56,258 nt of DNA from Ophiostoma sp. CBS 140.51 (lineage: Eukaryota > Ascomycota > Sordariomycetes > Ophiostomatales > Ophiostomataceae), in the NCBI GenBank assembly GCA_029298735.1, contig JANSLP010000216.1, positions 1 through 56,258 of the forward strand, given 5' to 3'. Made by a program: the position numbers and the translations under genes. Position 1 is the first letter of the stretch, and every line of letters begins with the position of its first letter. Below are positions 26,870 through 38,272 of this stretch, piece after piece. Below the pieces are notes generated by a model. It saw nothing but the letters and a program-made list of their open reading frames with translations. It ran no database searches and was not told where the DNA came from.

Positions 26870-29800
26870 TTAGCTGGTGAGGGCAAAGCATCGTTCAACG
26901 TTAACAGCGTTATTTCCCCACCACTTGACCATGACCGTGCCCGTCGTACTGAGGAAGAGGAAAATGAACAGAAGGTTTGCGTTGTAGCCGGTGTCGAGAG
27001 CGGCCCCGAGTATATATGCCCAGCGGTTCCAAAAGCTGTGCCGGTAGCGGTACAGGTAAAAGTTGAAAAAAGTACCAACGAGGATCATTGTGAATGGGCC
27101 CGTGCTTAGGTTTCCGCGGAAAGTAGCCGCGGACGCAAAAAAGATGGTTGTGTTCCAGAAGTTAAACTGAAAGCGCGAGCGAGGGAACTTTTTGTATAGT
27201 AACCAGATAATGACGGGCGCCAGGGCGCCTGCTAGGAACCCGTACCGGACAGGGGAATAGTAGGACGACGCAAAGATGCGCTTGGGTCCGACGAGGGCAT
27301 ATTGCACGCCATCGGTATTGTAGCTGAGAAAATCTTGCCCCGTCCACTGCCCGTTGGGGTCCTCTTCCTTACCGGTGAGGTAATCGAATTTGGAAGCCAA
27401 GGCCCAGCGCATCATGCCGTAGTTAACGGGCGTAGCAAGAATACCGGCAAAAATCTGCATCCCAATGACTTGTCGTGGAGGGAGGTGGAGGTAGTGGCCA
27501 ATCTACAGCAAGAAAAAAAAATTAATACTCGATTCCGTACGATAGTACCACAACGCTTGAGACATTTAAATATCTAGATGCTTTTAGAAAGACCTCATAC
27601 CTTTTGGTCCTCCAGTACACTGGATCCGTCGTACCAAGTGTTGCCAGAAATAATGCGGTACGCTAGCTGGCCGAGGGGATGACGGTTGGACCCGGATTCA
27701 ATCATGTCTGTGAAGCTCCTGTTAAAAAAAAAAGGACTGTTCAACTGGCTCTGCGGCTGCGTTACTCACATCCGTATACCAGCTCATTGAAAAGCCCAAC
27801 CTTCATGGAGTACCCAGAAGTGGCATAGATGAGACTCATTGGCAGCATAGCCGCAGCGCCGAAACCCAGAGCCACAAAATATGTCCACGTGGACATCCAG
27901 ATGGAATTGGTAGCGACAATGGCAAGTAAGATGATGACAGGCAGAAGCGTGAGGACAGCCCATTCCCTAGCAAAAGATTATGAGTGGTTTTGTATATCAT
28001 GTTAGGTTGGGGGGAAGGGGGGACTCACCAAAGCTTGATGGTTGGATATTGCTGGACGAGGATGCTGAGGCGATCCTTGTGGAAGTTTTTCAAATTTTTC
28101 CTTGACTTCCAGAGTTTTGCAATTTTGGGACCCAGAAATAACGCAGCCCAGACGTACGATGAGATGTAGGATGCATACCACTGGCCGGGAGAAAAAAGCA
28201 TTAGCAGTACAGAAGGGAAACAATAAAAATGACACAATACCGGGTGGTGGAAAAGCGGAAAGACATACCATAAATATCTCCCATGTATATTGGGCACCCG
28301 TATAAGCTAGGCCAACTTCTTCGTATTTTGTCTCGTTGACCACTTGGCGGCCCTGGGCATCGGTGTAAACTAAGATACAGTTAGCGAACCGTAGAGAATT
28401 TGAGGGAAAACAGCTAAAGGATGAACAGTTTAGGCATACTCAAAGAAGTGAAAGGATAAGCTGAGCCGTTCTTTTGGAACACGTTCTGCGACATGATGTT
28501 GTAGGTCGGCGAGCCCCAGAGGTTGCCAAAGTAGGCTATTGGGATGAGAATCCAAGTCTATCACTGTTTTAATATGGTAATTCAAATGCAAGTCGTGCTC
28601 GAGTCAGCTCTGGGAATAAAGCTGGGAAAGAAGTACCGTTGCGACAAAGCCGGCAAAGATAATGACCTGGACGCTGTACGGGTATGTGATCACAGTCGAT
28701 GTGATGTTGGACCAATTGAGAGTAATGTTTAAGAGTCCGACTCCACCGTGGCCAGCACCGAGAAAGTTGACCTTGTGGTTGTGACTGGCAAACCAGCAGA
28801 GAGGCGCGAGTGCTGCGACAAAGGGAAATATGTATTCAGGCAAGAACTGCCATGCAAAGCACCCTAGAAGCACCCACCAAAACGTCTAGTTACGAAAATA
28901 ATGTTACCTGGTTGTTTGGCTGGACAGAACAAAGGATACCCTCGAAAAACTCACATTCATTTGTTTTTGTGAGCTTTTGGAGTGCGTTTCCCATTTCTCG
29001 TGCATGCTTCGGTACACCTTGACCTGCTGCAGTGAAAGTGGGAAGATAAACTCGGGATCATCAACCAAAATCGTACGGACCATAGCCGCAAAAGAAAATC
29101 CCAAGAGTGCAGCTCCCTAAATGCGAGAAAAACGATTAGCAGTTGAGAACGGAGAGATAGACATCTTTCCCTGATTGTAAGTGTTACAAACCCAACTAAA
29201 GAAGAGAGCAATGGCTGGACTCATAGTAATGCCATAATACAATGCCGCATTGGTTGGAAGAAAGCCTTGTATGACCGGTTAGATTGGGTACGGAACTTAA
29301 GCTATTGACGAAAGATACTTACTTGCCCACTGGCCAGTACTGCCTGCATTCGCCCCGATGCCGATGATGGCATGTTCTTTGGCGGAGAAGGGTCCCGGAT
29401 TCAACGAAAAGGACCAAGGGCCCAGAGGAACGGTCCAATCCGGCAGCACCTTCGCCATCAGCCGGCCGAGGGGAGCAGAAGCCAGGATGACAAAAAACAC
29501 TGGGAATGGGGCGGTCGTAGTTCTAAAGCTGCAGACAAGTATTGGTAAGTGTGATAAGAAAGACCCAGGGGAAAGTAATTCTCACTAAGATAGCTGCGAG
29601 ACGGCACTCCCGACAATGCAGAACAATGCCGTAAGAAACACAGAGCGGAAAGTCACCACGAGTGTAGTTGGGTCATCCTCAAAGCTCACGACATTACGAA
29701 CAATGTCGGGTATGTTCTTAAATTCATCCGTAGTAAAGTCATAGCCAGGATCGTCTACCTGCGTGATGCCACCAAGCTTTCCTTGGCCGTCAAGGCTGGA

Positions 29801-29929
29801 GGAAGTTAGGCCAGCTTTGTTGTCACCATATTCGGTCGACGGCGAAGCAATAACAAGGTCTAGGTCGGAGACCTCTCTGGTCTCGTCCACAATCACCCGT
29901 GCGTTTTTCTCGTTACCAGGAGATGCCAT
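26870..29929 (-). CDS. OPT-family oligopeptide transporter
   Basis: Eleven exons on the minus strand: 29929-29586, 29528-29323, 29265-29192, 29116-28955, 28885-28637, 28557-28440, 28369-28269, 28180-28029, 27966-27770, 27707-27601 and 27502-26870. All introns are GT-AG, and the total of 2343 nt codes for 780 aa. The N-terminal about 100 residues are acidic and cytosolic. Then come multiple membrane segments with the OPT signature SLNPGPFSAKEH near the first third and HLPPRQ in the last quarter. The length fits the family (700-900 aa). It imports tetra/pentapeptides, glutathione or siderophore-type cargo by proton symport at the plasma membrane. A carboxypeptidase lies next to it on the same strand, so peptide scavenging is a sensible role. 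The model is complete and undamaged. Confidence 0.9.
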
Positions 29930-30927
29930 GATCGATGCTTTGTAAGTGTTCGGTGTCTCTAGTGTACCTAGTGTACTTAGCGATGTTCAGGAAAATAAAG
30001 ACGGATGGTAGATGAGACCCCCCGGCTCTTATAGTATTTTGCATATCCGCAGCTAGTCTGGCGGCGCGTTTCTTCCGATATCGTCGAATCCAAACCAAGA
30101 GCCTCTACATTCCAAGCACGCAATGCTCTAGTATCAGTGCCCGTCTATATGGTGACCTCCGGCTACGAATCTATGCAGTGTTAAACTGATGCACCACTAG
30201 GAGTGGACACCCGACCCTGTGGACAACAGAGCGAGGCCTAGGTCAGCAGCACGCAATTATATGTGCAGAATCATTGCCTTGTACAGACTCGGACGTTTTT
30301 GTCCTGTGTCCTATATAGAGTGGTACTACATTGCACCAAGTGTTACATCGCAATAACAAAGTGCTATGTGGTCAGAATGAGGAATTTCACATTTTGAGTA
30401 GACAGTACATGGTCCACAGGGGTAATAAATGTTAGTGCGAGTACACAGAACAGGGAGCAAACCGTCCCCATGCACGTACCTTCTTTTAGTAAAATGGGTG
30501 CAAAGATACATCCATAAAATCCAATACCCTTTCAGAGTGTTTTTGTTTACAGACAACTGCTTTTCTCGCCCTTTCCACCACCTCGACTCTCCAAAACCCT
30601 TGTCGAACGTCTTCTCGACGAGATGTTCTTTTCTCCACTATATTTAACATTTATTACCCCCGTTCTTGTACACATGAGATTATAGTTGCTTTGATTTATA
30701 AGCATGGACGTGAAAAAAAATAGTGTTGAGTCTACATTTTCTCGGAGTTTCGAGCTATTCCTCAACATCCTGAAATACTACGTATATATGCTAGAATTCA
30801 GTCTATCCTGTTTTTGCGTCGGTCAATAACATATACTATGTATATTTATAGATTGTGTATACTGTAGAACTGCTGCTGTTGCAATTCATAGCTTATAGTT
30901 CATGGTTTATAGTTCGTAGCCCATATT
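29930..30927. other. Spacer between OPT and carboxypeptidase genes
   Basis: About 1 kb, AT-rich, with no coding signal. TTATAGTTC is repeated within 30888-30918. It holds the OPT promoter and the carboxypeptidase 3' end. Confidence 0.4.
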
Positions 30928-32734
30928 TCACACTTCAGCCTCGTCGATGTTGCGGACGAACAAGAAAAAGAACCTGACAGCGTTGATATGGTTGTTCACA
31001 TTCACCTTTTCGTCAATGGTGTGGACGCCCCGGAGGCCACCAATCACATCTTCGGGATCATATCCTGGCGCAAACCTGAAGATGTGCTTGGTTAGGTCCC
31101 AGAAGAACCGCGTGTCTGTGTTTCCCGTCATAATTCCGGGAGCTGAAAAACGGTCAGTGGGAAAGAAAGGAAGGCCGATTTCAACCAAAAAAATTCACCC
31201 CCAGAAAATAATGCCACTTACTAACGATGGTCTCTTCGCCATAGACTGCGCGGACGCTGCCGGCAAGAACCGAAAAAGGATTGACGCCGGTGCCGTCTGC
31301 GGGCGAGATGGGCGACGACTCGCTACCGTGCGGGGCGACGAGAATGATGGAGTTTGCATCTTCTTGGCCGTCAAAGGCGTGCAGCGTAAGATTATACTTG
31401 GATGCAACGCCGCCAGCGATACGCGTGAGCCGGTCGTACACCACCTGCGTCGTCTCGCCAATGTTGACTCGGTGGTTGATAACGACCTTGGCGCGCTCGG
31501 GCATCGCGTTGACCTTGACGCCACCCGCAACAATGTCCACGGCCTGCGACGTCTGTAGGAGGTACTTGATCTCTGGGCCCTGTTTGGCGGCCTCAATAGC
31601 CAGCAGGTCTGGTGGGTTGTTTGACGAATGATGATGCGTAAGCAGCTTGCGGAGCCTTGGAGGGAAATCGGCCGCATGTGCAGCGCCGCACTGAAGCTGG
31701 GCGAGATACGGGTTCTTCTCATCGAGGCGTGCAGGATACTGAGTGGCCTCAATTTGGGTGACGAGCTCGCTGAGGATACCAATGCTCGTGTGGTCTCGGG
31801 GAATGGAGGAATGTCCGCCGGGCGAGCGGACCGTGATCTCGACATTCGTCGATCCCTTTTCGGCGGTGCCGGGCTTAGCGAAAAGCGATCCCCACGCCTG
31901 CTCAAATCCTGCCCCTTCATCAATGACGACGGCGAGGCCGTCGTCACCGTAGCGGTCGTGGATGACGGTAGATAGGTTGCCGGCGCCATGGAAGCCAAAC
32001 GACTCCTCGTCGAAACCAAACGACAGCAAGAGCGTGCGCCTGGGCTGGAAGCCGTGTTGAATAAGCAGCTCGGTTGCTTCCAGTACGGCAATCAGCTGGT
32101 TCTTACAGTCGCTCGAACCGCGGCCCCAGATAAACTTGCCGTCGTACGCGCCGCTCCACGGAGGGTACGTCCAGGCGTCAATCGTGTCGTCCGGGACGGG
32201 GACCGTGTCTTGGTGTGCCATGAGCACGGTGGGCTTGCGGTGCGCAACATCGTCGTCACTGCCCTGCCACGTGTAGAGAAGCCCGTGTATGTTGATCTTC
32301 TCAACGAGTAGCGTTTGGTGGACGAGCGGGAATGTCTGCTCAAGGTAGTCATAGAAGCCAAAGAAGACGTCCCATCGGCGGTCCTCGCCTACTTCGCCGA
32401 GGTCATCGAATGTCTCCGTCTTTATCTGCACGGCTCCCGAAAGGCGTTCTATGGTCTTGCTGCGGAAAGCGTCACTGGAAAGGTGTTTGTATGCTTCGTC
32501 CAGCTTCCCATCCTCGTAGGGGAAGAGGGCCGCTGGTTGCACACATACCGCCTGAGGAGGAGGAGAGAGGGACGACCTGTCCTGATCTCTCCAAAACTGA
32601 GCTACAACATCGGAAACCGTCAGATACACAGCGCCCAGGAGCAACACGAGCAGCCAAACTGCGATACGGCGGCGACTCGAGATCCGATTTTGATGCGCGT
32701 GTGACTCAATCCCGACTTGTTGCTTTTCAAACAT
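30928..32734 (-). CDS. M20 family carboxypeptidase S (CPS1)-like metallopeptidase
   Basis: Two exons, 32734-31222 and 31142-30928, give 575 aa. The intron begins GTAAGT and ends TTTTTCAG, joining EETIV to TPGIMTGNTDTRFFWDL, the conserved CPS1 tail. The start at 32734 gives a short cytosolic N-terminus and a single membrane helix (IAVWLLVLLLGAVYLTV), as in vacuolar CPS1. Di-zinc site motifs: LMAHQDTVPV (His, Asp), GRGSSDCKNQ (bridging Asp) and FGFDEESFG (catalytic Glu and ligand Glu). The enzyme trims C-terminal residues of peptides in the vacuole. The neighbouring OPT transporter suggests joint peptide use. The frame also opens 32 codons upstream, probably 5' UTR. Confidence 0.9.
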
Positions 32735-33149
32735 TGTAGCAGGCGTTGTGAAACCGTGAAGAGGCAAAAGATTTGAAAATGTGAAAATGGAAAATGGAAA
32801 ACTGCGAAATGACAGAGAGCAAAGGCTCAAGAAATCAAAGTCGCAGAAGAAACTTAATTGAGTGCGTCCTCCTGGGTTGGGAGGGTTGCTTGACCTATTC
32901 CCATCGAATTATAGCGCAAAAACCAAGGATCTACACGATTTCCTCAGAATCATCTGTTTTGCGTTATTTCCAGATGCGTGGGTTTAAATCATATCACTTT
33001 AGTTGGGATTATACCATATCGGCAACGACGGCACATTCCGTTGCATTTGACAAATACACCTGTGTGGATCAATGCTACGCAAACCGATGACACTGCCATC
33101 CCCCGCTTGAAGTTATGCGGAGTAAAACAACAGTAAACAAACAAATCCC

Positions 33150-33407
33150 GTGCAACTTCTTACGAAATGCTGGCCTCCCGAGACCGGGAGGGCACCACAA
33201 AGCATACTGGCAAGAGGCAAGAGGGCGCTGGAAACTCCCAAGTCGGAGACCAACCATCACACCGCTAGCCATCACACCCCCGCTCGACCGCCAAACACGC
33301 CGAAGCGCACCGGCAGAGGGGACTCGCCGGAGCAGGTGGTTTCTCCACTAGAAGATAGCCCCAAAGCTCCCATTACCAAGCTAACGGTTGGCGCCGTAAA
33401 CTTCTAG
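33150..33407 (+). pseudogene. Low-complexity coding-like remnant
   Basis: A plus-strand frame with Pro/Lys/Ser/Thr-rich sequence (for example RGKRALETPKSET and VVSPLEDSPKAPITKL) ends at TAG. The composition looks like a disordered region of a nuclear or transposon-encoded protein. No start context, no domain, no homologue recognised. May be fortuitous. Confidence 0.25.
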
Positions 33408-33737
33408 ATTCGAGCATAGAAGAAAATGAAAGAGACGTCGAGAACGAAGGGATATATTTATATACGGTCGTTAAGGAGGCTGCGAGAGCGGACTAATAAC
33501 AAACAATTACGGTCCCACATTCCCGATTGGGACGGCCGCCCTCAGTGGCGGCCACAACAGTGTGTTCTCCTTTACAAAGAAGATAATATCCTCCATACCT
33601 TCATCGAAAAGCATACATCGTGGATAGCTACGACGGTGAGCGAAAGTCAACGGCTTCTGCATAACAAAGATTTGCTCAACTATTTCGACTTGGTCGTGAC
33701 GGAGGGCTTGGCTGAGAACGGGGTATAACTCGTAGAT

Positions 33738-33893
33738 TTAGTATTTACTACTATCGTAAAAGTGCTTTTTTAAGAGCGCCCGGACGGCATCGAGGTCGCC
33801 GGCCGCGACTGCTGCCGTCAACGCGTCGAGAGTATGATTTGGCAGCGGCATTCCCAGAATCGTTGAACCAAGAACCCCCAGACGTAAGGAACA
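33738..33893 (-). pseudogene. Ankyrin-repeat protein remnant
   Basis: The minus strand reads ...MPLPNHTLDALTAAVAAGD followed by LDAVRALLKKHF and soon a TAA (33740-33738). The A-A-x-x-G-D-L-D-A-V-R-x-L-L pattern is the helix-loop-helix of an ankyrin repeat. The segment parallels the remnant at about 44400-44600, which has PLPDAILDRL followed by ALKSLLDEHF in the same order, so both probably come from one family. Only about 45 codons survive. Confidence 0.45.
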
Positions 33894-34658
33894 CCAAGCT
33901 CTCTTGCTCGTGGATAATATAGATTAGTACCGAGTGAGATATTAGTGTTGCATTTCCGGAGTACACACACACACAATCAATACTCTGAATTCAATGGCTA
34001 ATGTTGATTACTACAATCTGACAAAGGGTGCTTTGTCAGCACTTCTCGCTCCAAAGCAAAATGAAAACTCTAGTCACGTGCAAGGTCACGGACTCCGACA
34101 AAAAATTTGGAGGATTAAAGGGCGTTTGTCGTGCAGGTTTCGTGTTGAATTCTTTCGCCAAACAAATTCTAAAACGAAGCAGGACTTATGGCCGTCTTTT
34201 GAACCCCAGGTCCGAATCTTGGCCCCTTGCATTGCCCAAATTCGAACCCCGAAACGCCCGATACCATGTCTCTCTTGTGCATCCCAGAAACTGGACACTG
34301 GCCAAGACGAGTTGTCCCAATTCAGGCGCGCCTAGGAAGGCTTGCGCCTCGGTGCGTCATGTGAGGTTGGCACTGTCGGCGCCGGATCGGGCTGTGGCTG
34401 TTTATTGCTGTGTTCGATAGGATGCATTATTTTTTACGATTCATACTGGCTCAGCCAAGTCGGCTTCCTGATCTGCCGCCGGCTTCGTATGTAAACGGTG
34501 CGGCTGGCGGGCTTCGTCGCCGAAGCACACACGGCGATGGTCCAGGATGTGGTGTGGAGCACTTATCCCCCACCACCCAGATTTTCCCGTGTTATTCTAC
34601 AAAAAAACAAGAGTAACAAAAAAGAAAGAAGAAGATAGAGACGACACCGCCTTACCAC

Positions 34659-34868
34659 TTACTCCTCCACACGGCTCAGTCCCTCCTTCGTCGAAACGCT
34701 CCCGGCTGAGCTTATCTTGTTTGTACACATGACGCCGCAGCACTTGTCCGCCACCTGCACAATGTTCGGCCGGGACGTCGCGCAGATGAACTGCGTGCCT
34801 GTGATCTTGGAAATGGACGACAGTATGCTCGCCACCACCGTGCCGCAGCCCCGTAAACGCCTGTCTTA
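34659..34868 (-). pseudogene. Unidentified conserved-looking protein remnant
   Basis: The minus strand encodes about 66 residues with clear protein character (GCGTVVASILSSISKITG, then ICATSRPNIVQVADKC), with strong third-position GC bias against AT-rich surroundings. An upstream TAA and a downstream TAA (34661-34659) bound it. No start codon or other exons were found. I do not recognise the parent; a C-terminal fragment of a larger gene is likely. Confidence 0.4.
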
Positions 34869-35203
34869 AGAGTAGAACCGCGTCACAGTGGCGAAGAGCA
34901 TAAACACCTGCTAGCCACTTTTCTGCGGGTGGTCCTCTGTAGTGAAAAGGGGTTTAATAACAGGAAAACAAGTGAAGGAATTGGATTAAGATAATCTAGA
35001 TGATGTTCTGATAGTGTTTTTAGACATTCGCTCTACTAACACCAATGGATCCACTGGCGGGCCATCAAGGTACCAAAGCAGTACCGTTTAAAATAACACA
35101 ACCCCGCCTCTCACTCCCGGCATCGAACAAATTCGTGGAATCAAGACTACGCGCACGCACATGAATATTTTTTCTCTAATTATAACTGCAGAATCCCTTC
35201 ACA

Positions 35204-36275
35204 ATGGCTACTATCTCAGCCAAGTGGACGCGACTCGCTTCCAGCACCCGTCTTCAGCGCTCATCTCAATCTTTCTCCGTGCTGGGGTCTCAGGCGTGGG
35301 TTTTCGGGGGAGAACTGCTCCCCAGACAGCCCGTCGACAACCAATTCGATGTTATCGAGCTGGGTCCTGGTCAAGGTACGATGGTAACCTCCCTTACTGG
35401 TTAACTATAGACTGACGACCCACGCTCAAGATTCTTCCGTCTCTACAACCGTTGGGGCAACCGCTGACGCACCGACCCCTCGTGTCGGCTCAATGACAAC
35501 TGTCCTCAAAGACGCGCTGTATATGTTTTCTGGCCGCGGCGGTCTCGAAATGATGCCTATAGAAGAGAGTGGCGCGCTCTGGCGTTACACACCTAGCCAA
35601 TCTCTCTGGAAACTCATTAGGATAGCTGATTCCTCTGCAACTTACCCAGCCGGTCGCAGTTACTACGCCATGACCTCAGACGGGGATGATAATATCTACG
35701 TCCATGCCGGATGCCCCGAAAAGGGCCGCATGTCTGATCTGTGGTCGTTCAGCGTGGGGTCGAAGACCTGGACTCAGTTACCGTCCGCCCCGCCGCCGGC
35801 GCGCGGGGGAACGTCGATTACCATCTGCGGAGGGAAGCTATATCGCATGAATGGCTTTGATGGCATGAACGAGCAGGGCGGCGCAATTGACGTCTATGAC
35901 ATCATTACCCGTACCTGGTCCACCATATCTTTCCAGCCCGACGGCCACCACGGGCCCGAGAAACGGAGCGTTGGTGCACTAGTCGCGGTGAAGGTGAATG
36001 GAAGAGACTTTCTGCTGACACTGTTCGGCGAGCGGGATCCCAGTTCGCTAGGCCATGCTGGAGCAGGAAAGATGCTGGCGGATGTATGGGCATTCGACCT
36101 TGAGCGCGAGGAATGGATGAGGGTCGAGCCGGGCGGAGATGCCCCTCCTCCAAGAGGTTGGTTTGGTGCGGACGTGATGCAAGATCATGATGGCAAGCAT
36201 GCAATTATTGTTCACGGCGGTCTTGCAGAAGACAACTCCAGGCTTGGAGACGTCTGGAAATTGCAGTTCATCTAG
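35204..36275 (+). CDS. Kelch-repeat protein related to nitrile-specifier/epithiospecifier proteins
   Basis: Two exons, 35204-35375 and 35431-36275, give 338 aa. The intron (GTACGA...CTCAAG) removes a stop and restores the frame into DSSVSTTVGATADAPTPRVG. Several kelch blades are visible as paired Gly and spaced Tyr/Trp: WRYTPSQSLWKLI, LWSFSVGSKTWTQL, IDVYDIITRTWSTI and VWAFDLEREEWMRV. The segment FGERDPSSLGHAGAGKM matches the region of plant nitrile-specifier-type kelch proteins that carries acidic and His residues implicated in iron binding. The length also matches. The family is a beta-propeller; fungal members are uncharacterised, so specifier activity is only a possibility. No signal peptide. 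Confidence 0.75.
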
Positions 36276-37093
36276 ACAAACGGCTGACGAGTCGAGCTGA
36301 CAGGCCATGTACGGCTCTCCTCCCTTCTCCAAGAAGGAAAGAAATGACTCAATATCACATCTGTTATTACTAGTGAAACGGGGTGTAGAGTCGTGCCCTC
36401 TCTCTCTCTCTACAACGCCCACAACCAAAAGGTGTCGTGTTTGCTGTATGAAAAAAGGAGGAGCGCGCCACTCGCACTCTGTTTTGATGGCAGGTGTGTT
36501 TGGCGACGAAAGTATCCTAGAGTCGGTAAAAGCTTCCATTCTCCTCTCACCTTCACAACTTCTGATCAGAGGCCGCGAAGGCGGACCTCCTGATTAGAAG
36601 TCGTCCTTCTGTAACTCTCACGTGACGTCGGGCGCCATCTACCGTACTAACGGCGCGAGCCGCGTCGAACCTTATTTCTTTCGCTTCTCTCGATGCGCTT
36701 TTAATGATAATCGTTGTCTTGTCATTCTTATCGTCTATCTACGTATTATTCTTCGTCTATTTATCGATAATTAATTAATAATTCTCTCTATTTCCTTTTT
36801 CTCTCCCCCGTCTCTTCTCTTCCCAAGTAATTTCCCTTCCTGCCCCACAAGTCCCTGCTTAATCATCAGGCCCGCTGTGCACACACCCTGAGGGCCGTGC
36901 TTTGTTAGACAGTGGCCTCTGATCAGGAGTTCAAAATGAAAGACAAAAGAGGAGGAACAAAGAGGGACTGTGCCCAAAAGAGGGCACGACCTCGGTGTCC
37001 CAACTTACTAGAAAAACCCCAAGATCCATTTCTAGTTCATTTTGTAATTATCTTAGTCTCCAGTTATGTATCTCTCTATCCCACTCCGTTCGT
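36276..37093. other. Spacer containing a MITE-like element
   Basis: About 800 bp without a gene. It is AT-rich in the centre (TAATTAATTAATAATT-like at about 36768-36784) and contains the inverted-repeat-bounded segment 36557-36931. Confidence 0.4.
36557..36931. mobile_element. MITE-like non-coding element candidate
   Basis: 375 bp bounded by an 18-bp terminal inverted repeat: AACTTCTGATCAGAGGCC at 36557-36574 and GGCCTCTGATCAGGAGTT at 36914-36931, one mismatch. A further internal copy of the arm in opposite orientation (CCTCCTGATTAGAAG, about 36585-36599) forms a hairpin with the left end. The interior is AT-rich with no ORF. No clear target-site duplication beyond two bases was seen, so this remains a candidate. 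Confidence 0.4.
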
Positions 37094-38272
37094 TTATATA
37101 TGGGATGTTCGTTGACCACTTGTTGACTCTGTCTTCTCGAGTCTCTGCACAACGCAGTCCACAGCTGACTTCAACTCCGCAGGTCCCTTCCAGAACGCAG
37201 GCAGCCTCTGAATCGTGTCGACAACGGCGTGCAAACTGTCAATGCCGCGACGAGCGTGGTCGTCCGGCACGTTCCCACCTGCCTGGTTGAGCGTATGGCT
37301 AAACACTTCGAGCGAAATAGGGCCCTTGTAGCCCGTGGCCACGACAGCGGCTGCTACCAGCTCAACGGGCATGTATCCGCCACGCGATTGTTCCATGGGG
37401 TACAGACGGTGGCTGCGTGACCAGGGTAAGAGAGCAGGCACGTCTGGATCGGTGGGCGCAATGAACGTCGCCGGATTCATGCGCTCGGCGTCGCCGCACT
37501 GGAAAAAGAAAATCTTGTCGCCGGGCACAATGGCCACGAGCGCCGCCATCGACCCGGCCAAGACCTCGATTGATTCTTGTAGAGTCGGGAAAATACGACC
37601 GTGCCCTGCTGGGTTGTACGGGTCGGCAAACTCGACAGCCAGCACATTAAAGGCGTCCACGACCAGCCCGACATTCGGCCGGTTGGCAAACCGCACGACC
37701 TCCCACGACGACGACCATGTGTTGTTGCGCGCCGCCCACGACAGGCCTTCGTAGCCAATCTTGAGCATGCGGCCGCCGTCTGCGCTAGAATAAGCCGCCG
37801 CCATGTCGCCCAGTTCCGCGAGATCGCGGGCCACTCTCTTCAAGTCGGCTGGCGCCACGCCGACATCGCGCCGGATGCTCGCGCACATAAAGACGAGGTC
37901 GGTGTCAAATGCCCGCATAAAGGGAAACCGTGCCGCCACACTGTCGAGTGTCCGTCGTCTTTCTTCAGGGTCCAGAATGCCTTCAATCACCCGCAACGGT
38001 TGTGTGCATGCAATGCGCATCCCCAGTGATTTGACCAGGGCGCACAGCTTGCGCGCAACTGCCAGTTTCTCGGGTGTCGCCTCCCATGCTGCCGCCCCCT
38101 CGCCGTTGAGATTGTGCTCCGCCAGGTAGGCCGACCAGCATTCGTCAAACAGGTCAATCACCTTGAATCCTGCCCGTGCTGCCGCCTGCAGCCGTGGTTC
38201 TAGTTTGTGCTCGCGCCAGTTGCCCAGCGACAGCGTCGCGATGCCGAGCTCGTTTGTTGGTTTTGTGGCCAT
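37094..38272 (-). CDS. Second 3-dehydroshikimate dehydratase-like TIM barrel (no PTS1)
   Basis: 392 aa from the ATG at 38272, the first ATG in the frame. Xylose-isomerase-like TIM barrel with the metal ligands Glu175 (IGYEGLSW), Asp206 (VVDAFNV), Gln258 (FFQCGD) and Glu322 (LEVF), the same set as in the gene at 4855-5883. The order and spacing match fungal 3-dehydroshikimate dehydratases that make protocatechuate in quinate catabolism. It ends TSHI, so it should be cytosolic. No quinate-cluster partners lie beside it. It is more than 13 kb from the peroxisomal cluster and differs clearly in sequence from the other copy, so it is not a recent duplicate. Confidence 0.85.
   Translation of the reverse strand: MATKPTNELGIATLSLGNWREHKLEPRLQAAARAGFKVIDLFDECWSAYLAEHNLNGEGAAAWEATPEKLAVARKLCALVKSLGMRIACTQPLRVIEGILDPEERRRTLDSVAARFPFMRAFDTDLVFMCASIRRDVGVAPADLKRVARDLAELGDMAAAYSSADGGRMLKIGYEGLSWAARNNTWSSSWEVVRFANRPNVGLVVDAFNVLAVEFADPYNPAGHGRIFPTLQESIEVLAGSMAALVAIVPGDKIFFFQCGDAERMNPATFIAPTDPDVPALLPWSRSHRLYPMEQSRGGYMPVELVAAAVVATGYKGPISLEVFSHTLNQAGGNVPDDHARRGIDSLHAVVDTIQRLPAFWKGPAELKSAVDCVVQRLEKTESTSGQRTSHI

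Larger units (their letters stand above)
32735..35203. other. Gene-free region with several coding-like remnants
   Basis: About 2.5 kb without an intact gene. It contains remnants at 33150-33407, 33738-33893 and 34659-34868, listed separately, plus AT-rich filler and an (AC)n tract at about 33963-33974. The mixture looks like decayed insertions. Confidence 0.45.

Noticed and set aside
34180..34340. Possible tRNA on the minus strand (GGTTCGAATTT B-box-like and TGGCCAGTG A-box-like sequences)
   Set aside because: The T-arm and acceptor stems do not pair and no anticodon arm forms.
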